From Burkholderiaceae bacterium (GTDB lineage: Bacteria > Pseudomonadota > Gammaproteobacteria > Burkholderiales > Burkholderiaceae_C): a stretch of 43,605 bases of DNA. A program made the translations under genes and the position numbers. The DNA lies in assembly GCA_019745615.1 (NCBI GenBank), contig JAIESZ010000321.1:1-43605 (forward strand), given 5' to 3'. Shown in pieces: positions 34,001 through 43,072 of the stretch (within the stretch, counting starts at the first letter, position 1; each line of letters begins with the position of its first letter). Under the pieces are notes generated by a model that searched no databases, had not been told where the DNA came from, and worked only from the letters and a program-made list of their open reading frames with translations.

Positions 34001-34639
34001 ATGTCACGCAACCCTACGCCTGAGTCCTCGTCTGCGCATTACCCATGCCATCCCCACGAACTTGACTGCACAGTTCTTTATCAGCGGGCGATGAGCGGCC
34101 TACACGACGCACTTGAGGTGCTGCGCACCAGCCCCCTATCCACAAGCAATCTCGGACATGCCCTAGGCCGGGGTATGCGTGGAGTCACAGCTCTCAAGCG
34201 ACTCAAAACCTTGAAAACAGAGACGGCCCACTACAGTGATTGCATCACTCCAAAGGCGCAGGGACAAGACGCTGCCCGTTTACCTGTATGCCCAACTAGC
34301 ATTGCCAGTAAAAGACGCAGCCGGCGTCACTTCGATGCAGATTACAAAAAGCAAGTGGTGCACTTGATTAGGCAGCAACGCCTGTCTGCAGGCCAAGCCA
34401 GCGAAAAGTTCAACATCCACCACACGGTTCTGCGCCGCTGGCTGACGGAGTTTGATGCCGAACAAACGAGTGCCGGCACTTTCAACCCCACCGGCTCAGA
34501 GGCAGAGCGTATCCGCGTGCTCGAAGAACGTCTGAGCCAACTTCAATCCGACAACGAACTGCTCAAAAGAGCATCCGCTTTGTTTGCACGAGAACTGGGC
34601 AACGTAGCTGTAGACAAGCCTGTAGCAGCAGGCTACTAA
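34001..34639 (+). CDS. IS3 OrfA-like HTH protein with foreign N-terminus
   Basis: This 212-aa protein has two parts. The first 105 residues are unrelated to transposases (LHDALEVLRTSPLSTSNLGH and so on). From about 106 to 200 it is a typical IS3 OrfA: FDADYKKQVVHLIRQQRLSA, then KFNIHHTVLRRWLTEF as HTH, and a leucine zipper (IRVLEERLSQLQSDNELLKR). GGAG sits about 11 bp before the ATG. No OrfB follows, so it cannot transpose by itself. It looks like an OrfA recruited as a regulator behind the satellite-like leader. Confidence 0.7.
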   Translation: MSRNPTPESSSAHYPCHPHELDCTVLYQRAMSGLHDALEVLRTSPLSTSNLGHALGRGMRGVTALKRLKTLKTETAHYSDCITPKAQGQDAARLPVCPTSIASKRRSRRHFDADYKKQVVHLIRQQRLSAGQASEKFNIHHTVLRRWLTEFDAEQTSAGTFNPTGSEAERIRVLEERLSQLQSDNELLKRASALFARELGNVAVDKPVAAGY

Positions 34640-34825
34640 ACAACCACCAGCTGAAGCTGGTGGGTTTGATTTTCGGACTGAAGTCCGAGAGCGCATCGCC
34701 TAGGCGACGCGCAAAAAATACGAGAACCGTTCAGATACGAAACCTTGAGCAGAGCTCAAATCGAACATCTAAATACAGAAAGTCATAGCTGAAGCTAACC
34801 GGCTGAAGCCGATGGTTTTAACCTT
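34622..34825 (+). repeat. Array of hairpins with TGAA loops
   Basis: Four hairpins have different stems but the same loop TGAA: 34644-34663 (8-bp stem ccaccagc), 34673-34688 (6-bp stem tcggac), 34786-34797 (tagc) and 34800-34811 (cggc). Between them are a CGCCTAGGCG palindrome at 34697-34706 and a ttgagc/gctcaa hairpin at 34745-34759. The first and last are followed by T-rich runs, so they may end the transcript of the OrfA-like gene. Compensatory stem changes around a fixed loop suggest structured RNA or REP-like DNA, as at the right ends of IS200/IS605 elements. Confidence 0.7.
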
Positions 34826-35053
34826 GCGATGGAAATAAATCGTGCCTAAAGCGCGCTGTTGGGCCAGAGCTCTGCTGCGCGCCTGCACTCTCCCGTTGTG
34901 CTGAAGTGAACCGGGACAGCACCGCCCAGAAGCGGATATTGGCGGTTCAGCTTGGCTGGTTACCATACCAATCATAAGCACAAAAAATACTATATGTATA
35001 GTATTTAACTTAAATTAAATATATTACTCAGGTTTGGTAGCGACTCCAGCTTC
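34826..35053. other. Gap with a 20-bp AT palindrome
   Basis: No gene. At 34986-35005 aatactata and tatagtatt form a near-continuous palindrome with a 2-nt centre, beside an AT-rich run. The truncated IS3 remnant starts immediately to the right, so this is probably the break point of that element. Confidence 0.45.
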
Positions 35054-35395
35054 TCAATCAAGGCATTGCTGGTAGTCCGTCCAGCGGCCAGTGGGGCGAA
35101 CACCCTGCAGACCCAAACGGCGCATCAAGCGCTCGACGGTGCAACGGGCCACTCGCACGCCTTCACGGTTGAGTTCCAGCCAGACCTTGTCGGCCCCGTA
35201 GACCTGCCAGTTGGCGTGCCAGACGCGCTGAATATCTGCGCTCAGGAATTCATCACGTTGGGCACGCTGTCTGCGCAATGCGGGGCAGCCTTGGCGTGCT
35301 GCATGACGCCAATAACACGATGGGGCCATCTGTAGTACCTGACAGATGGGCTCGACCCCAAAGGTATGGCGGTTGAGGTCAATAAAGCGTTTCAA
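35054..35395 (-). pseudogene. IS3-family transposase OrfB, truncated
   Basis: Only the first 113 residues remain: the N-terminal HTH_21-like region (FGVEPICQVLQMAPSCYW, then YGADKVWLELNREGVRVARC, then RLMRRLGLQGV). The DDE catalytic core is absent. The frame overlaps OrfA by 4 bp, as in intact IS3 elements where a -1 frameshift makes the fused transposase. Confidence 0.9.
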
Positions 35396-35715
35396 CTCTT
35401 CAAACGGCGGTCGAGCTCCGCCTGGGCGAAAAACGCGCTGGCCAGCTTCAAAATGTCGTTGGCCCGGCGCAATTCTTTGACCTCGCGCTCCAGTTCTTTG
35501 ATTCGTTGGGTATCGGACGTGCTGATACCTAGGCGCTGACCGCTATCGACCTCGGCCTTCTTGACCCACTCGTGCAGGGTGTTGGGCACACAGCCAATCT
35601 TGGGTGCAATCGATTCAATGGCTGCCCACACGGATGGGTACTCTGCCCGGTGCTCCTGCACCATGCGCACGGCACGTTCACGCACTTCGGGTGAGAACTT
35701 GTTTGACTTTGTCAT
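35392..35715 (-). CDS. IS3-family transposase OrfA
   Basis: A 107-aa intact Orf[21 protein letters not shown], then [18 protein letters not shown] as HTH, and the [20 protein letters not shown] leucine zipper. The left end of the element is near 35750 (minus-strand TGAGGAGACTCC). Without OrfB it is not mobile. Confidence 0.92.
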   Translation of the reverse strand: MTKSNKFSPEVRERAVRMVQEHRAEYPSVWAAIESIAPKIGCVPNTLHEWVKKAEVDSGQRLGISTSDTQRIKELEREVKELRRANDILKLASAFFAQAELDRRLKS

Positions 35716-35767
35716 GGCTCCATCTTCTCAGACGTTGGAGTCTCCTCAATTCCCGGGGCTGTTCACA

Positions 35768-35841
35768 ACCACTGGCAACCCAACCAAGCGGTTACCAGCG
35801 CCTGAATTCTGGGTCAAGCTGGGGGTTGGCTGCGCGCTTAC
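35768..35841 (+). mobile_element. IS66-family right-end scrap
   Basis: 74 bp matching 43359-43432 with 5 differences. It contains the last codons of the IS66 TnpC and the terminal repeat ending gcgcgcttac (IS66 ends read GTAAGCG outward). The rest of this copy is gone; the IS3 remnant abuts it on the left. Confidence 0.85.
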
Positions 35842-36103
35842 CAAGAGAGTTCTGAAAGAGACCCGACAAGCCAAGGAAGAAGGTGACAAACAGGTTCGGG
35901 AACTGGTTTCAGTAAACGCCACCCTCGAAGAGCGAATCAAAGAGCAGGCCAAGGCCCTCGCAGATTCAACGAACGCCGCGCAGGTGAAAACCATCATGGC
36001 TGAACGCGACGCCCTCGCTGTGGAAAACCAAGAACTCAAGGTCTGGGTCGCGGAGCTTCAGGCCCAGCTGCAGGGCAAGCTTGTAGTTAGACGTATAAGC
36101 TGA
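35842..36103 (+). other. Gene fragment encoding a coiled coil
   Basis: An open frame entered from the IS66 scrap encodes a strong heptad-patterned coiled coil (KEEGDKQVRELVSVNATLEE, then AERDALAVENQELK, then AELQAQLQGK), stopping at 36103. There is no own start codon with a ribosome site. It is most likely the surviving tail or middle of a gene cut by the IS66 insertion; the parent is not recognised. Bases 36104-36270 hold nothing I can name. Confidence 0.45.
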
Positions 36104-36270
36104 GAAAAGCCCCCCAGCTGAGAGTCTTATGGGTCTTCTGCTTTTGGTTGCTGAAAGATATTGATGGTCTCAGGCAAAAATCCACTGTTCTACGGAAATT
36201 GATAGTGTCATGGTTCGATAATTTTGGACAGCTCGATAGAAGCCCATTGCTCCCCCTGAATACACACATA

Positions 36271-37064
36271 TTGCAGTGCATCTTGGTTTCCACCAGACTG
36301 CGCCGGTGGTAGCCGCTGCACATTTTCCATATCCTTCGCCCCAATCGCCTGCAGGCACCAACAGCCTCATTGCGGTACACAAACGCCACCCCTTTACGTA
36401 TGCGAGCTCTCTTGCGTAGTGGCACTATCGGGATGGCTCCCACGGCGCATCACAGCTTCATAGACTGGTAGCGTCTGGTAAAGCTTGCAATCGTTTCATC
36501 GCTAGGCACTCGCGCCAGCAAATCTGGCACTACAGCGCCATCGCTGACGTCGTTGGAAGTGACGCAGACGGCACGAAGCTACATGGTCTGGGCATCGATA
36601 GCAATGTGCAACTTGCGCCACTGCCGACGGCACTCAGGCCCATGCTTTTTGCACTTCCATTGCCCTTCACCCAAGAACTTGATGCCAGTAGAATCGACCA
36701 GCAGGTGCAAGCCAGTTTTGCTGCGGGTGTAGGGAATCCGAACATCCAAATCTCGCTGGTGCCTGCAAAGAGTGCTGTAGTCGGGCACAGGCCAGTGCAA
36801 ACCAGACAAGCTCAGCAGTGACTGCACCATACCAGTAGCTTGGCGAAGTGCCAAGCCAAACAGGTTCTTGATGGTCAGATAAAACTGAATGGCGGCACCG
36901 GAGAACTTAGGACTTCGCCCGCGTTTTCCGCTGGCGGCGGCAAACCATGACATGTTCTTGTCGAGCAAGACGATGTGTGAGCCGCGTGCTTTGAGTGCAG
37001 CGTTGTAGTGCTTCCAGTTGGTGGTGTGTTAACGTCGTTGGGGCTTCTCGATGCTCGAACTCAT
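36271..37064 (-). pseudogene. IS5-family transposase pseudogene
   Basis: Successive frames encode an IS5-type transposase: HTTNWKHYNAALKARGSHIV, SGKRGRSPKFSGAAIQFYL, LHLLVDSTGIKFLGEGQWK (first catalytic Asp), then RAVCVTSNDVSD (second Asp), and further on RKRARIRKGVAFVYRNEAV and SGYHRRSLVETKMHC. Breaks are an in-frame TAA at 37029-37031, an in-frame TAG at 36579-36581 and a deletion/frameshift near 36470. The C-terminus after KMHC is replaced by unrelated DNA. Confidence 0.9.
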
Positions 37065-37189
37065 GCAGCTAGCCTACCGCTGCACGGCGGTCATTTGTGC
37101 AACAGAGCCTTTATGTAATGCCTTTACAAGTGACCGAATGTACCGCACAATAAGTTCAAAGTAAATTTAACCGGAACCTAAAAAGACTC

Positions 37190-37354
37190 ATGGCGGTTTT
37201 TTGTGTGGGTAATGGCCTCTATGCCGAGAAAATTCGTCCGATGGCGTTTCATACCCTTGGTTCTGAAGAGTACCCAGGTTCTCGTTATGTGCGGGGCGTT
37301 GGTGCGACGCAGTCGCTTGGGCTTCGTAGTCTTGTTGGCGGGGCCGATGTTTAG
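37190..37354 (+). other. Possible 54-aa ORF coupled to the ABC-3C nuclease gene
   Basis: A small frame starting MAVFCVGNGLYAEK and ending SLGLRSLVGGADV. It overlaps the nuclease ATG by 8 bp (ATGTTTAG), the same 8-bp overlap as between the next two genes of the operon. This coupling argues for translation. The family is not recognised, and it could also be the tail of an older gene. Bases 37065-37189 hold no gene. Confidence 0.35.
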
Positions 37355-38273
37355 CACGAAGTTCGGCCCTTTTAACGGTTCAACTTGGGAGGGCCTGTGT
37401 CAGCAGGTCTTTAAACGCAAGTACCAGGCCGAGTGCTACATGCAAATGCCGGCTTCTCCGGGAGACTACGGTATCGAGGGATACACCGTTAACACCGGAT
37501 GGGCCTTTCAGTGCTACTGCCCAGAGAAGCACTACACACGCAGCGAACTCTACGATAAGCAGCGTGACAAAATAACTACCGACCTGCGAAAACTAAAAGA
37601 CTACGAGAAGGAGCTCGTTGCGCGCCTCGGTAGTACGAAGCTTTCTCGCTGGGTTTTTGTCACACCAGAAATCGACAAGAACGCACTCTTGGAGCACGCA
37701 AAAACCAAAGAAAAGGAAGTTCGTGGCTGGAACCTGCCGCACCTGAGTGACGATTTCACGGTGTTGCTCCATGACGGAGACCATTACCTTGTAGAAATCA
37801 ATGAAGTTCGAGCGGCTTCAGGTGAAGCGCTAGTGTTTGATGACGTCACTCCTGTTCTTGCGGTTCTTTCAGGTGAAAGAGAGGAGTATGAACAGAACGT
37901 TTATCGCAAATCCAGCCACCGACTTGCTGATAAGAAGCAGGCGCCAAATTTCTCGGACCGTGTTCAGCAGCTGAGCCAGCGCACCATCGAGCAGTTTCTG
38001 GAGGCTGATGGGTACTTTCGGCGGATTTCTTCGACATCACCCACAACGTACGTCCGGCTCGTACGGCTCATCAACGAGTATGAACAAACCGTTATTGAGA
38101 CCTCAGCTACTTGGTCAGGAACAGCCGAGGAGTTAACTACGAAAGTTCGCGAGGGTCTGGCAAAGCAGGTGCATGAAGAGCTCTCTCCAGAGTTTGATTT
38201 GGCGAATGCAAATAAAGTCGCAAGACTTATGACTGCCAGATGGTTGGCGGTTTGCGAGTTGGACTATGGTTGA
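37347..38273 (+). CDS. ABC-three-component effector with Mrr-like nuclease domain
   Basis: This 308-aa protein is the first gene of a tight three-gene operon. I chose the ATG at 37347, since the longer frame to 37203 adds no family sequence. N-terminal residues 1-60 resemble a PD-(D/E)xK/Mrr-type nuclease: FGPFNGSTWEGLCQ, then PGDYGIEGYTVNTGWAFQCY. The expected (E/Q)xK is QCY here, so the Lys is missing. A helical region follows with a FVTPEIDKNALLEHAKTKEK segment. The last third is probably the ABC-3C interaction domain. It overlaps the next gene by 8 bp. ABC-3C systems are predicted biological-conflict systems whose ATPase controls an effector. Confidence 0.7.
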   Translation: MFSTKFGPFNGSTWEGLCQQVFKRKYQAECYMQMPASPGDYGIEGYTVNTGWAFQCYCPEKHYTRSELYDKQRDKITTDLRKLKDYEKELVARLGSTKLSRWVFVTPEIDKNALLEHAKTKEKEVRGWNLPHLSDDFTVLLHDGDHYLVEINEVRAASGEALVFDDVTPVLAVLSGEREEYEQNVYRKSSHRLADKKQAPNFSDRVQQLSQRTIEQFLEADGYFRRISSTSPTTYVRLVRLINEYEQTVIETSATWSGTAEELTTKVREGLAKQVHEELSPEFDLANANKVARLMTARWLAVCELDYG

Positions 38274-38733
38274 AGCGGACGAGCGCCACCGACTGCGCTT
38301 TGAGCGTCGGCCGTCTCCTGTTTTAGCTGAGCACCGGCCGCTTTACAAGATTGGGCAAGTGTTGCTCGTCCTATTTCTCGCTTCGCGAGGCGGAAAGTCA
38401 AGTCTTCCACGACTGCAGCTTTTTAACTGGGCCATGAAATCTCCACGGCGCCAAGCGCAGCTTGTGCTAGCCGTTGGTGAAAGGGAGCTACGCGTTCCAG
38501 CCTGGGGATTTGACCCCACCGTGGCAATTGCCATTCGCATCGCGATTGCTGAGCAGCTCATCACAGAAAACTCGACGGGCTATGAGATTTCGGATGCCGG
38601 TGCGTTGTTCGTGAAAGAAATATTGAAAGACGCTGACTTATTTGGACCCGAGCGTTCGTTTCTGTCGGCGGTAGGAAAGGGGCTGACCGAAGGGATGGTC
38701 GAAGTAACCGCCAGTAGCTGGGAGGAAAAATGA
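38266..38733 (+). CDS. ABC-three-component middle component (winged helix)
   Basis: A 155-aa protein with a winged-helix layout: LYKIGQVLLVLFLASRGGKS, LPRLQLFNWAM, FDPTVAIAIRIAIAEQLITE, then GYEISDAGALFVKEIL. Size, position between effector and ATPase, and 8-bp and 4-bp overlaps fit the ABC-3C middle component. It is thought to bridge the ATPase and the effector, or to bind DNA. Confidence 0.75.
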   Translation: MVEADERHRLRFERRPSPVLAEHRPLYKIGQVLLVLFLASRGGKSSLPRLQLFNWAMKSPRRQAQLVLAVGERELRVPAWGFDPTVAIAIRIAIAEQLITENSTGYEISDAGALFVKEILKDADLFGPERSFLSAVGKGLTEGMVEVTASSWEEK

Positions 38734-40766
38734 TTATTCGTGGTGTGCGACTTAGGGCAACTACAAACGAAGGTGACTATGGGTTCAGCTTCAATTTCGC
38801 CAGAAATTTGACCATCATCCGTGCGAAAAATTCAAGCGGCAAGAGCACGCTATTCAACAGCTTACTGTATGGCCTTGGAATGGAAGAGCTGGTGGGGGGA
38901 CGGAATGAAAAAGTGCTGGTTTATGCGCTCAAAGAGCATTTCCAGTACGAAGGTCGACGAATATTGGTAACGGGCTCAGAGGTATTTCTCGAAATCGAGA
39001 ATCGCGAGGGCGACGTGGTTACGCTCCGCCGCTCAATCCGCGATTCGGTTAAAGACCCAAAGCTCATTGAGGTGTTTGTCGGAGCGCATATTACTGAAGG
39101 TGCCGAACTGGGTGAAGCTCGGCCAACTTACGTTCATGATGGCGGTGGGGCACAAAGCCCGATGGGCTTTCATCGCTTTCTTGAGTCGTTTCTTGGATTG
39201 AGCTTACCACGTGTTCCGACAACTAATGGCAGTGAAACCAAGCTCTACTTACAGACGATATTCGCGGCAATGGCAGTGGAGCAAAAAAGGGGGTGGACTG
39301 ACTACATTGCTAGCATTCCGTTCTACGGTATCCGTGATGCCCGTACGCGCGTTGTTGAATTCCTCTTGGGGCTTGGGGTTTTTGAAACAAATGCTTTACG
39401 CAATAGGTTAAATGCAGAGTCGATAGAGATTGATGCTGACTGGCGCAAGACTGTTGAGGAGCTTCGAAGGGAAGCGACAGCTGTGGGCTCCGTTGTCGAA
39501 GGTGTGTCTGGAACACCAACCGCACTTTTCGACGAAGCTGCCGCAACTATTCGGCGGCTTTCGGGTAGTTCGTCTGTAACGCTGACCGAGCACATCAGTC
39601 AGTTGCTGTCTGAGTATGCCGCGTTGCAATTGCAGGCGCAGGAATACCACAAGACGTCCGGCGCTGAAGCGATGCAGGGCCTGACGGTTGCTATGGATGA
39701 GCTACAGCAGTTAAGTGTGTTGCACGAACGTGCGACGGCTCGTCACATTGAGCTACGCGTATCTTTGAAGGATTACGAGAAATTGCTGGCAGAGGCCAAT
39801 GAGGACCTCGAGCGAAACAAGACAGCCGCGAAACTACGAGAGCTCGGTGCAAAACATGAGGTAGCTACTGCATCCGGAAAATGTCCAACTTGCAATCAAC
39901 CTGTAGAAGATACGTTGCTTGCGGATGCTGTTACCGGTCCCCAAATGGACCTTGCCACTAACATCGCCTACCTAAATAGCCAACGGCGCATGCTCTTGCG
40001 TCAAATTGCAGGCCTGAAGTCGGAACTACAAGCTACTGAAGTCCGAGTATCGGAACTAGCCGGTCGTATCGCTAGGAAGCGAGACCTACTTACAGCCATG
40101 CGCGGAGATGTCACTTCCGGAGCCTCTGAATCGAAAGCCGTGGTGCGCCGGCAGATTCAGATTGAGGTTGAAGTGGAGGCGCTGGAACGACTTCAGGCAA
40201 AAGCAGTTGAGCTCTTTAGCCGACTGGTGCTGATAGCGAAGCGTTTGAGTAACAACCAAGCAGCCAGAAGGTCCGTACCCAAGGAGACTTACAGTGTGGA
40301 GGACATTGAGCGTATCAAGCGCTTCCAGTTTTACTTTCGCGCTAACGCAGGCTCTTTCGGTTACGAGAGCGCTCCAATTGGCGATGTCGAAATTGGTAAA
40401 GACACCCTTGTTCCGTGCTTGGCACAGATGGAATTGCGAGAGATACGTACCGATATCAAGTCTGATTCGAGCGCAAGCGACTTTGTGAGACTTATCTGGA
40501 GCTACCTTCTGGCTCTTTATCAGACGTCATCCTCACCTTCTTCGCCAGGGAACCATCCAGGGCTGTTGATGTTTGATGAGCCTGGGCAGCACTCTATGGC
40601 AGTCGATAGTCAGCATGCACTACTGAAACAACTCGCCAGTGAATCGACTCTGCAAAGCATCGTCGCAGCCTCATTCGACGAAACGGAAGAAGTGTTCCGA
40701 CAGGCAACAGACGGACTTAAGTACACCTTAATTGAATGGGATGGCAAGCTGATTCGACCTTTGTAG
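38730..40766 (+). CDS. Rad50/SMC-like ABC ATPase of the ABC-three-component system
   Basis: A 678-aa protein: Walker A AKNSSGKST at about 32-40, long coiled-coil arms on both sides of a zinc-hook-like CPTC (Cys385 and Cys388, in GKCPTCNQPV), a weak ABC signature (SDFVRLIWSYLLAL near 590), and Walker B LLMFDEPGQHS near 613. Such ATPases dimerise through the hook and scan DNA ends. Its ATG overlaps the preceding stop as ATGA. All motifs are intact. Confidence 0.85.
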   Translation: MIIRGVRLRATTNEGDYGFSFNFARNLTIIRAKNSSGKSTLFNSLLYGLGMEELVGGRNEKVLVYALKEHFQYEGRRILVTGSEVFLEIENREGDVVTLRRSIRDSVKDPKLIEVFVGAHITEGAELGEARPTYVHDGGGAQSPMGFHRFLESFLGLSLPRVPTTNGSETKLYLQTIFAAMAVEQKRGWTDYIASIPFYGIRDARTRVVEFLLGLGVFETNALRNRLNAESIEIDADWRKTVEELRREATAVGSVVEGVSGTPTALFDEAAATIRRLSGSSSVTLTEHISQLLSEYAALQLQAQEYHKTSGAEAMQGLTVAMDELQQLSVLHERATARHIELRVSLKDYEKLLAEANEDLERNKTAAKLRELGAKHEVATASGKCPTCNQPVEDTLLADAVTGPQMDLATNIAYLNSQRRMLLRQIAGLKSELQATEVRVSELAGRIARKRDLLTAMRGDVTSGASESKAVVRRQIQIEVEVEALERLQAKAVELFSRLVLIAKRLSNNQAARRSVPKETYSVEDIERIKRFQFYFRANAGSFGYESAPIGDVEIGKDTLVPCLAQMELREIRTDIKSDSSASDFVRLIWSYLLALYQTSSSPSSPGNHPGLLMFDEPGQHSMAVDSQHALLKQLASESTLQSIVAASFDETEEVFRQATDGLKYTLIEWDGKLIRPL

Positions 40767-40784
40767 ACTGTGAATATGAGAGCG

Positions 40785-42419
40785 TTACTTGCTAAGAGCA
40801 GAGCTTTGGCCGCAATAAGTGGGATTTTGCAGGAGGGGTACTGGGATTGGTCTACCCGCTGCGAGCACCTGCCCAGCTAGAGCTGCTTCCACGATTTCGA
40901 CCACGATATTGCGTTCAGCCACTGCCGTGCGCGCGGCACAACTCACTAAGGCTACTGCAACAGCAGCTTCCGGTAAACCCACCTGCTGGGAAAGTTCGAA
41001 TGCAATAGCATGTGGGTCCCCACGGCCACAACGCTCAAGTGCCGTGCGCGCATCATTATCGGAGTCACAGCCTAATTGAGTTCGAATTTCAGCAATCCCA
41101 GCGTTCCGAGCAACCTCAAATGCCCACAGTTCTGGGCAAGCGGTACCTGGTAGCGTGGCCCAAGACAACCTTCGTTCCGCAGTTGCATGGGGGTATCGGA
41201 CGCGAGCAGCTTGCACGTATCCTGTTGCTTCCTGCTCTGTAACATCACCATCCCACAAAATGAGGCATCTTGTTTGCTCCATCAATCGCAAATGGCTCTG
41301 CGCTTGTAAAGCGAGCTCAGACTTTGCACCACAGCTTTTGATGGCGACCCTGCGGCGCGTTGATTTGGGCAGCATTTGCATAACAAGCTCCACGGAAAAT
41401 TCATCTTCGCACAAGATAACAAGTTCACTGTGATTGGTATCAGACATCTCAGAAAGTGCGAACTGAGTTGACGGACTAGCAATCACTCTATGTGAGGTAG
41501 GCTCTCGCACGACCAATACTCGAGCTTGTCTCGGTAATTGGTCAAGAACGTGATGAGAGTGCGTCGACCCAATAATTTGTAGCTTCCGCTCCCATGCGAT
41601 TTGAATCAGCGCTTTGACTGCTCTTTTCTGTGCAGCAGGATGCAGCCCTGTCTCAAGTTCTTCAAGGACAACTAGAGACCCCTCTGGGACTGAGTAAAGC
41701 CGAGAAAGCAGGCCTATGAGCGCATCTTCCCCCGTGCCCATATTAAAGCTGGTGTAACCACCGACATTCCCACTGCGTCGAATGCTGGATTTACGTCCTT
41801 TTAGGGTCTCAGCGCTTGGATAAGTTCGAGAAAGTACTTGCTCAAGGTGGGTCCGAGCTCCTTGCTGGAGCGCGACTGTCACCGGGTTGGCTCTAAGGCT
41901 GAATTGGGTGCGCAGAATCGATAGTTCAATGGCAGGCATTGCCCTAGAAAGACCAAGAAATTCAACCGGTCTTGCAGGTCTTCTTTCGTAATGCATCCAC
42001 TTGTCAGAGCGTTTCGATATCGAAATCGATGCATCTCCAGAGTACGTCCACTCCAAATTCACACCAGTAGGGTCAGCATCACCTGGACCTCGGTGAAAAA
42101 AGTCCTGAAAGGTGTAGTAACTAAACTTTGCGGGACCTAGCCCCGAGAACCGACGTGCATTTGCTGATATGTGTCCTGCATAGCCATGAAAGGCAAGGGC
42201 TGCGAGAGCCAACAATGTTGTCTTCCCGCTGCCGTTTTGCCCAGATAGAAATGTGACCGGATAGCTAAATTCCACTTTTAGCTCACGTATACCTCTTAGA
42301 CCAAGGCCAACCGGTGCTTGAATACAAATCGACTTCAGGAGCGGAAATTGACCGAACCTCTCGTGTTCCCAGGCATTTTGTAAATTTCTCTCAGTGTTAT
42401 TCAGTCTGGTACCCGGCAC
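40785..42419 (-). CDS. OLD-like AAA ATPase with TOPRIM-like domain
   Basis: A 544-aa protein: Walker A LSGQNGSGKTT at about 58-68, Walker B VVLEELETGLHP, and the switch IGSTHSHHVLDQL. A TOPRIM-like region follows (ELVILCEDEFSVELVMQMLP, then RCLILWDGD), giving the acidic residues expected for an OLD-family nuclease. The C-terminal 150 residues are helical and unassigned. It is convergent with the ABC-3C operon, with an 18-bp gap between stops. OLD proteins act in phage defence, alone or with a helicase partner; none is adjacent. Bases 42420-42473 may hold its promoter. Confidence 0.82.
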   Translation of the reverse strand: MPGTRLNNTERNLQNAWEHERFGQFPLLKSICIQAPVGLGLRGIRELKVEFSYPVTFLSGQNGSGKTTLLALAALAFHGYAGHISANARRFSGLGPAKFSYYTFQDFFHRGPGDADPTGVNLEWTYSGDASISISKRSDKWMHYERRPARPVEFLGLSRAMPAIELSILRTQFSLRANPVTVALQQGARTHLEQVLSRTYPSAETLKGRKSSIRRSGNVGGYTSFNMGTGEDALIGLLSRLYSVPEGSLVVLEELETGLHPAAQKRAVKALIQIAWERKLQIIGSTHSHHVLDQLPRQARVLVVREPTSHRVIASPSTQFALSEMSDTNHSELVILCEDEFSVELVMQMLPKSTRRRVAIKSCGAKSELALQAQSHLRLMEQTRCLILWDGDVTEQEATGYVQAARVRYPHATAERRLSWATLPGTACPELWAFEVARNAGIAEIRTQLGCDSDNDARTALERCGRGDPHAIAFELSQQVGLPEAAVAVALVSCAARTAVAERNIVVEIVEAALAGQVLAAGRPIPVPLLQNPTYCGQSSALSK

Positions 42420-42473
42420 TTTTTCTCCCTATTGGACGCACTTTATTCAACCAAACATATTAACTGCATCTTG

Positions 42474-42614
42474 CTAGCTATCAGGTCCCCTACGCACCAT
42501 ATCCACACCAATGCCGTATTGCTGCGCCAACTCTTTGTCGGTGCCGCTGGCTTGCTGCAGCGCCAAGCGCGTAGCAGGGGTGGTGGTTGCATTCTTGTGC
42601 AGGGCAATCAACAT
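42474..42614 (-). pseudogene. IS481-family transposase, N-terminal fragment
   Basis: 46 codons starting MLIALHKNATTTPATRLALQ, then ELAQQYGIGVDMVRR, the typical HTH N-terminus of IS481 transposases. The frame is cut after the HTH; the DDE core is absent. Confidence 0.85.
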
Positions 42615-42639
42615 AGCAACTCCTTGGCAGAGGTTTACC

Positions 42640-42813
42640 ATGTTGCCAGAACCTCCTTCAACACCTCCCGACCCTAGCACGGGCACCGCAGCATCGGCAT
42701 CATCATCACAAATTGAAGTGTAGCTGCACCAAGGCAAGACGATGCTCAAGGTGCGTTGGCCAGTGACCGCGGCTGCCGATTGCGCCACTTGGCTACGCGC
42801 GGTGTTGGCGTGA
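42640..42813 (+). pseudogene. IS66 TnpA remnant
   Basis: The frame from the ATG at 42640 has an in-frame TAG at 42721-42723 and then continues with KTMLKVRWPVTAAADCATWL to a TGA at 42811-42813. The TnpB GTG overlaps that stop (GTGA). Confidence 0.75.
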
Positions 42814-43072
42814 TACCGGTGCAAGCGGTCTGGCTGGCTACCCAACCTCTGGATATGCGCTCTGGTATTGATAGCGGGTAGTGGTCGTCTTTGGGGCGGT
42901 ACAGCCCCAACATGCCTATGTGTTTGCCAACCGCAGCAGCACACGAATCAAAGTGTTAGTGCATGATGGTCTTGGCATTTGGCTGGCCAGCCGGCGTTTG
43001 CACCGAGGCCGCTTTGTCTGGGCTGATACGCAAGCGGGAACAAGGGTGCCGCTGAGCCAGCAACAGCTGTAA
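42810..43072 (+). pseudogene. IS66 TnpB remnant, frameshifted
   Basis: VIPVQAVWLATQPLDMRSGI is the TnpB N-terminus. A stop follows near 42876, and the family sequence resumes in another frame: HAYVFANRSSTRIKVLVHDG, then LASRRLHRGRFVW, ending at 43072. This is the nuclease-free accessory protein of IS66, inactivated by a small indel. Confidence 0.85.

Noticed and set aside
35561-36103. 180-aa plus-strand protein
   Set aside because: Its N-terminal half is antisense to IS3 OrfA and crosses an IS66 end; only the coiled-coil fragment after 35842 looks like former coding DNA.
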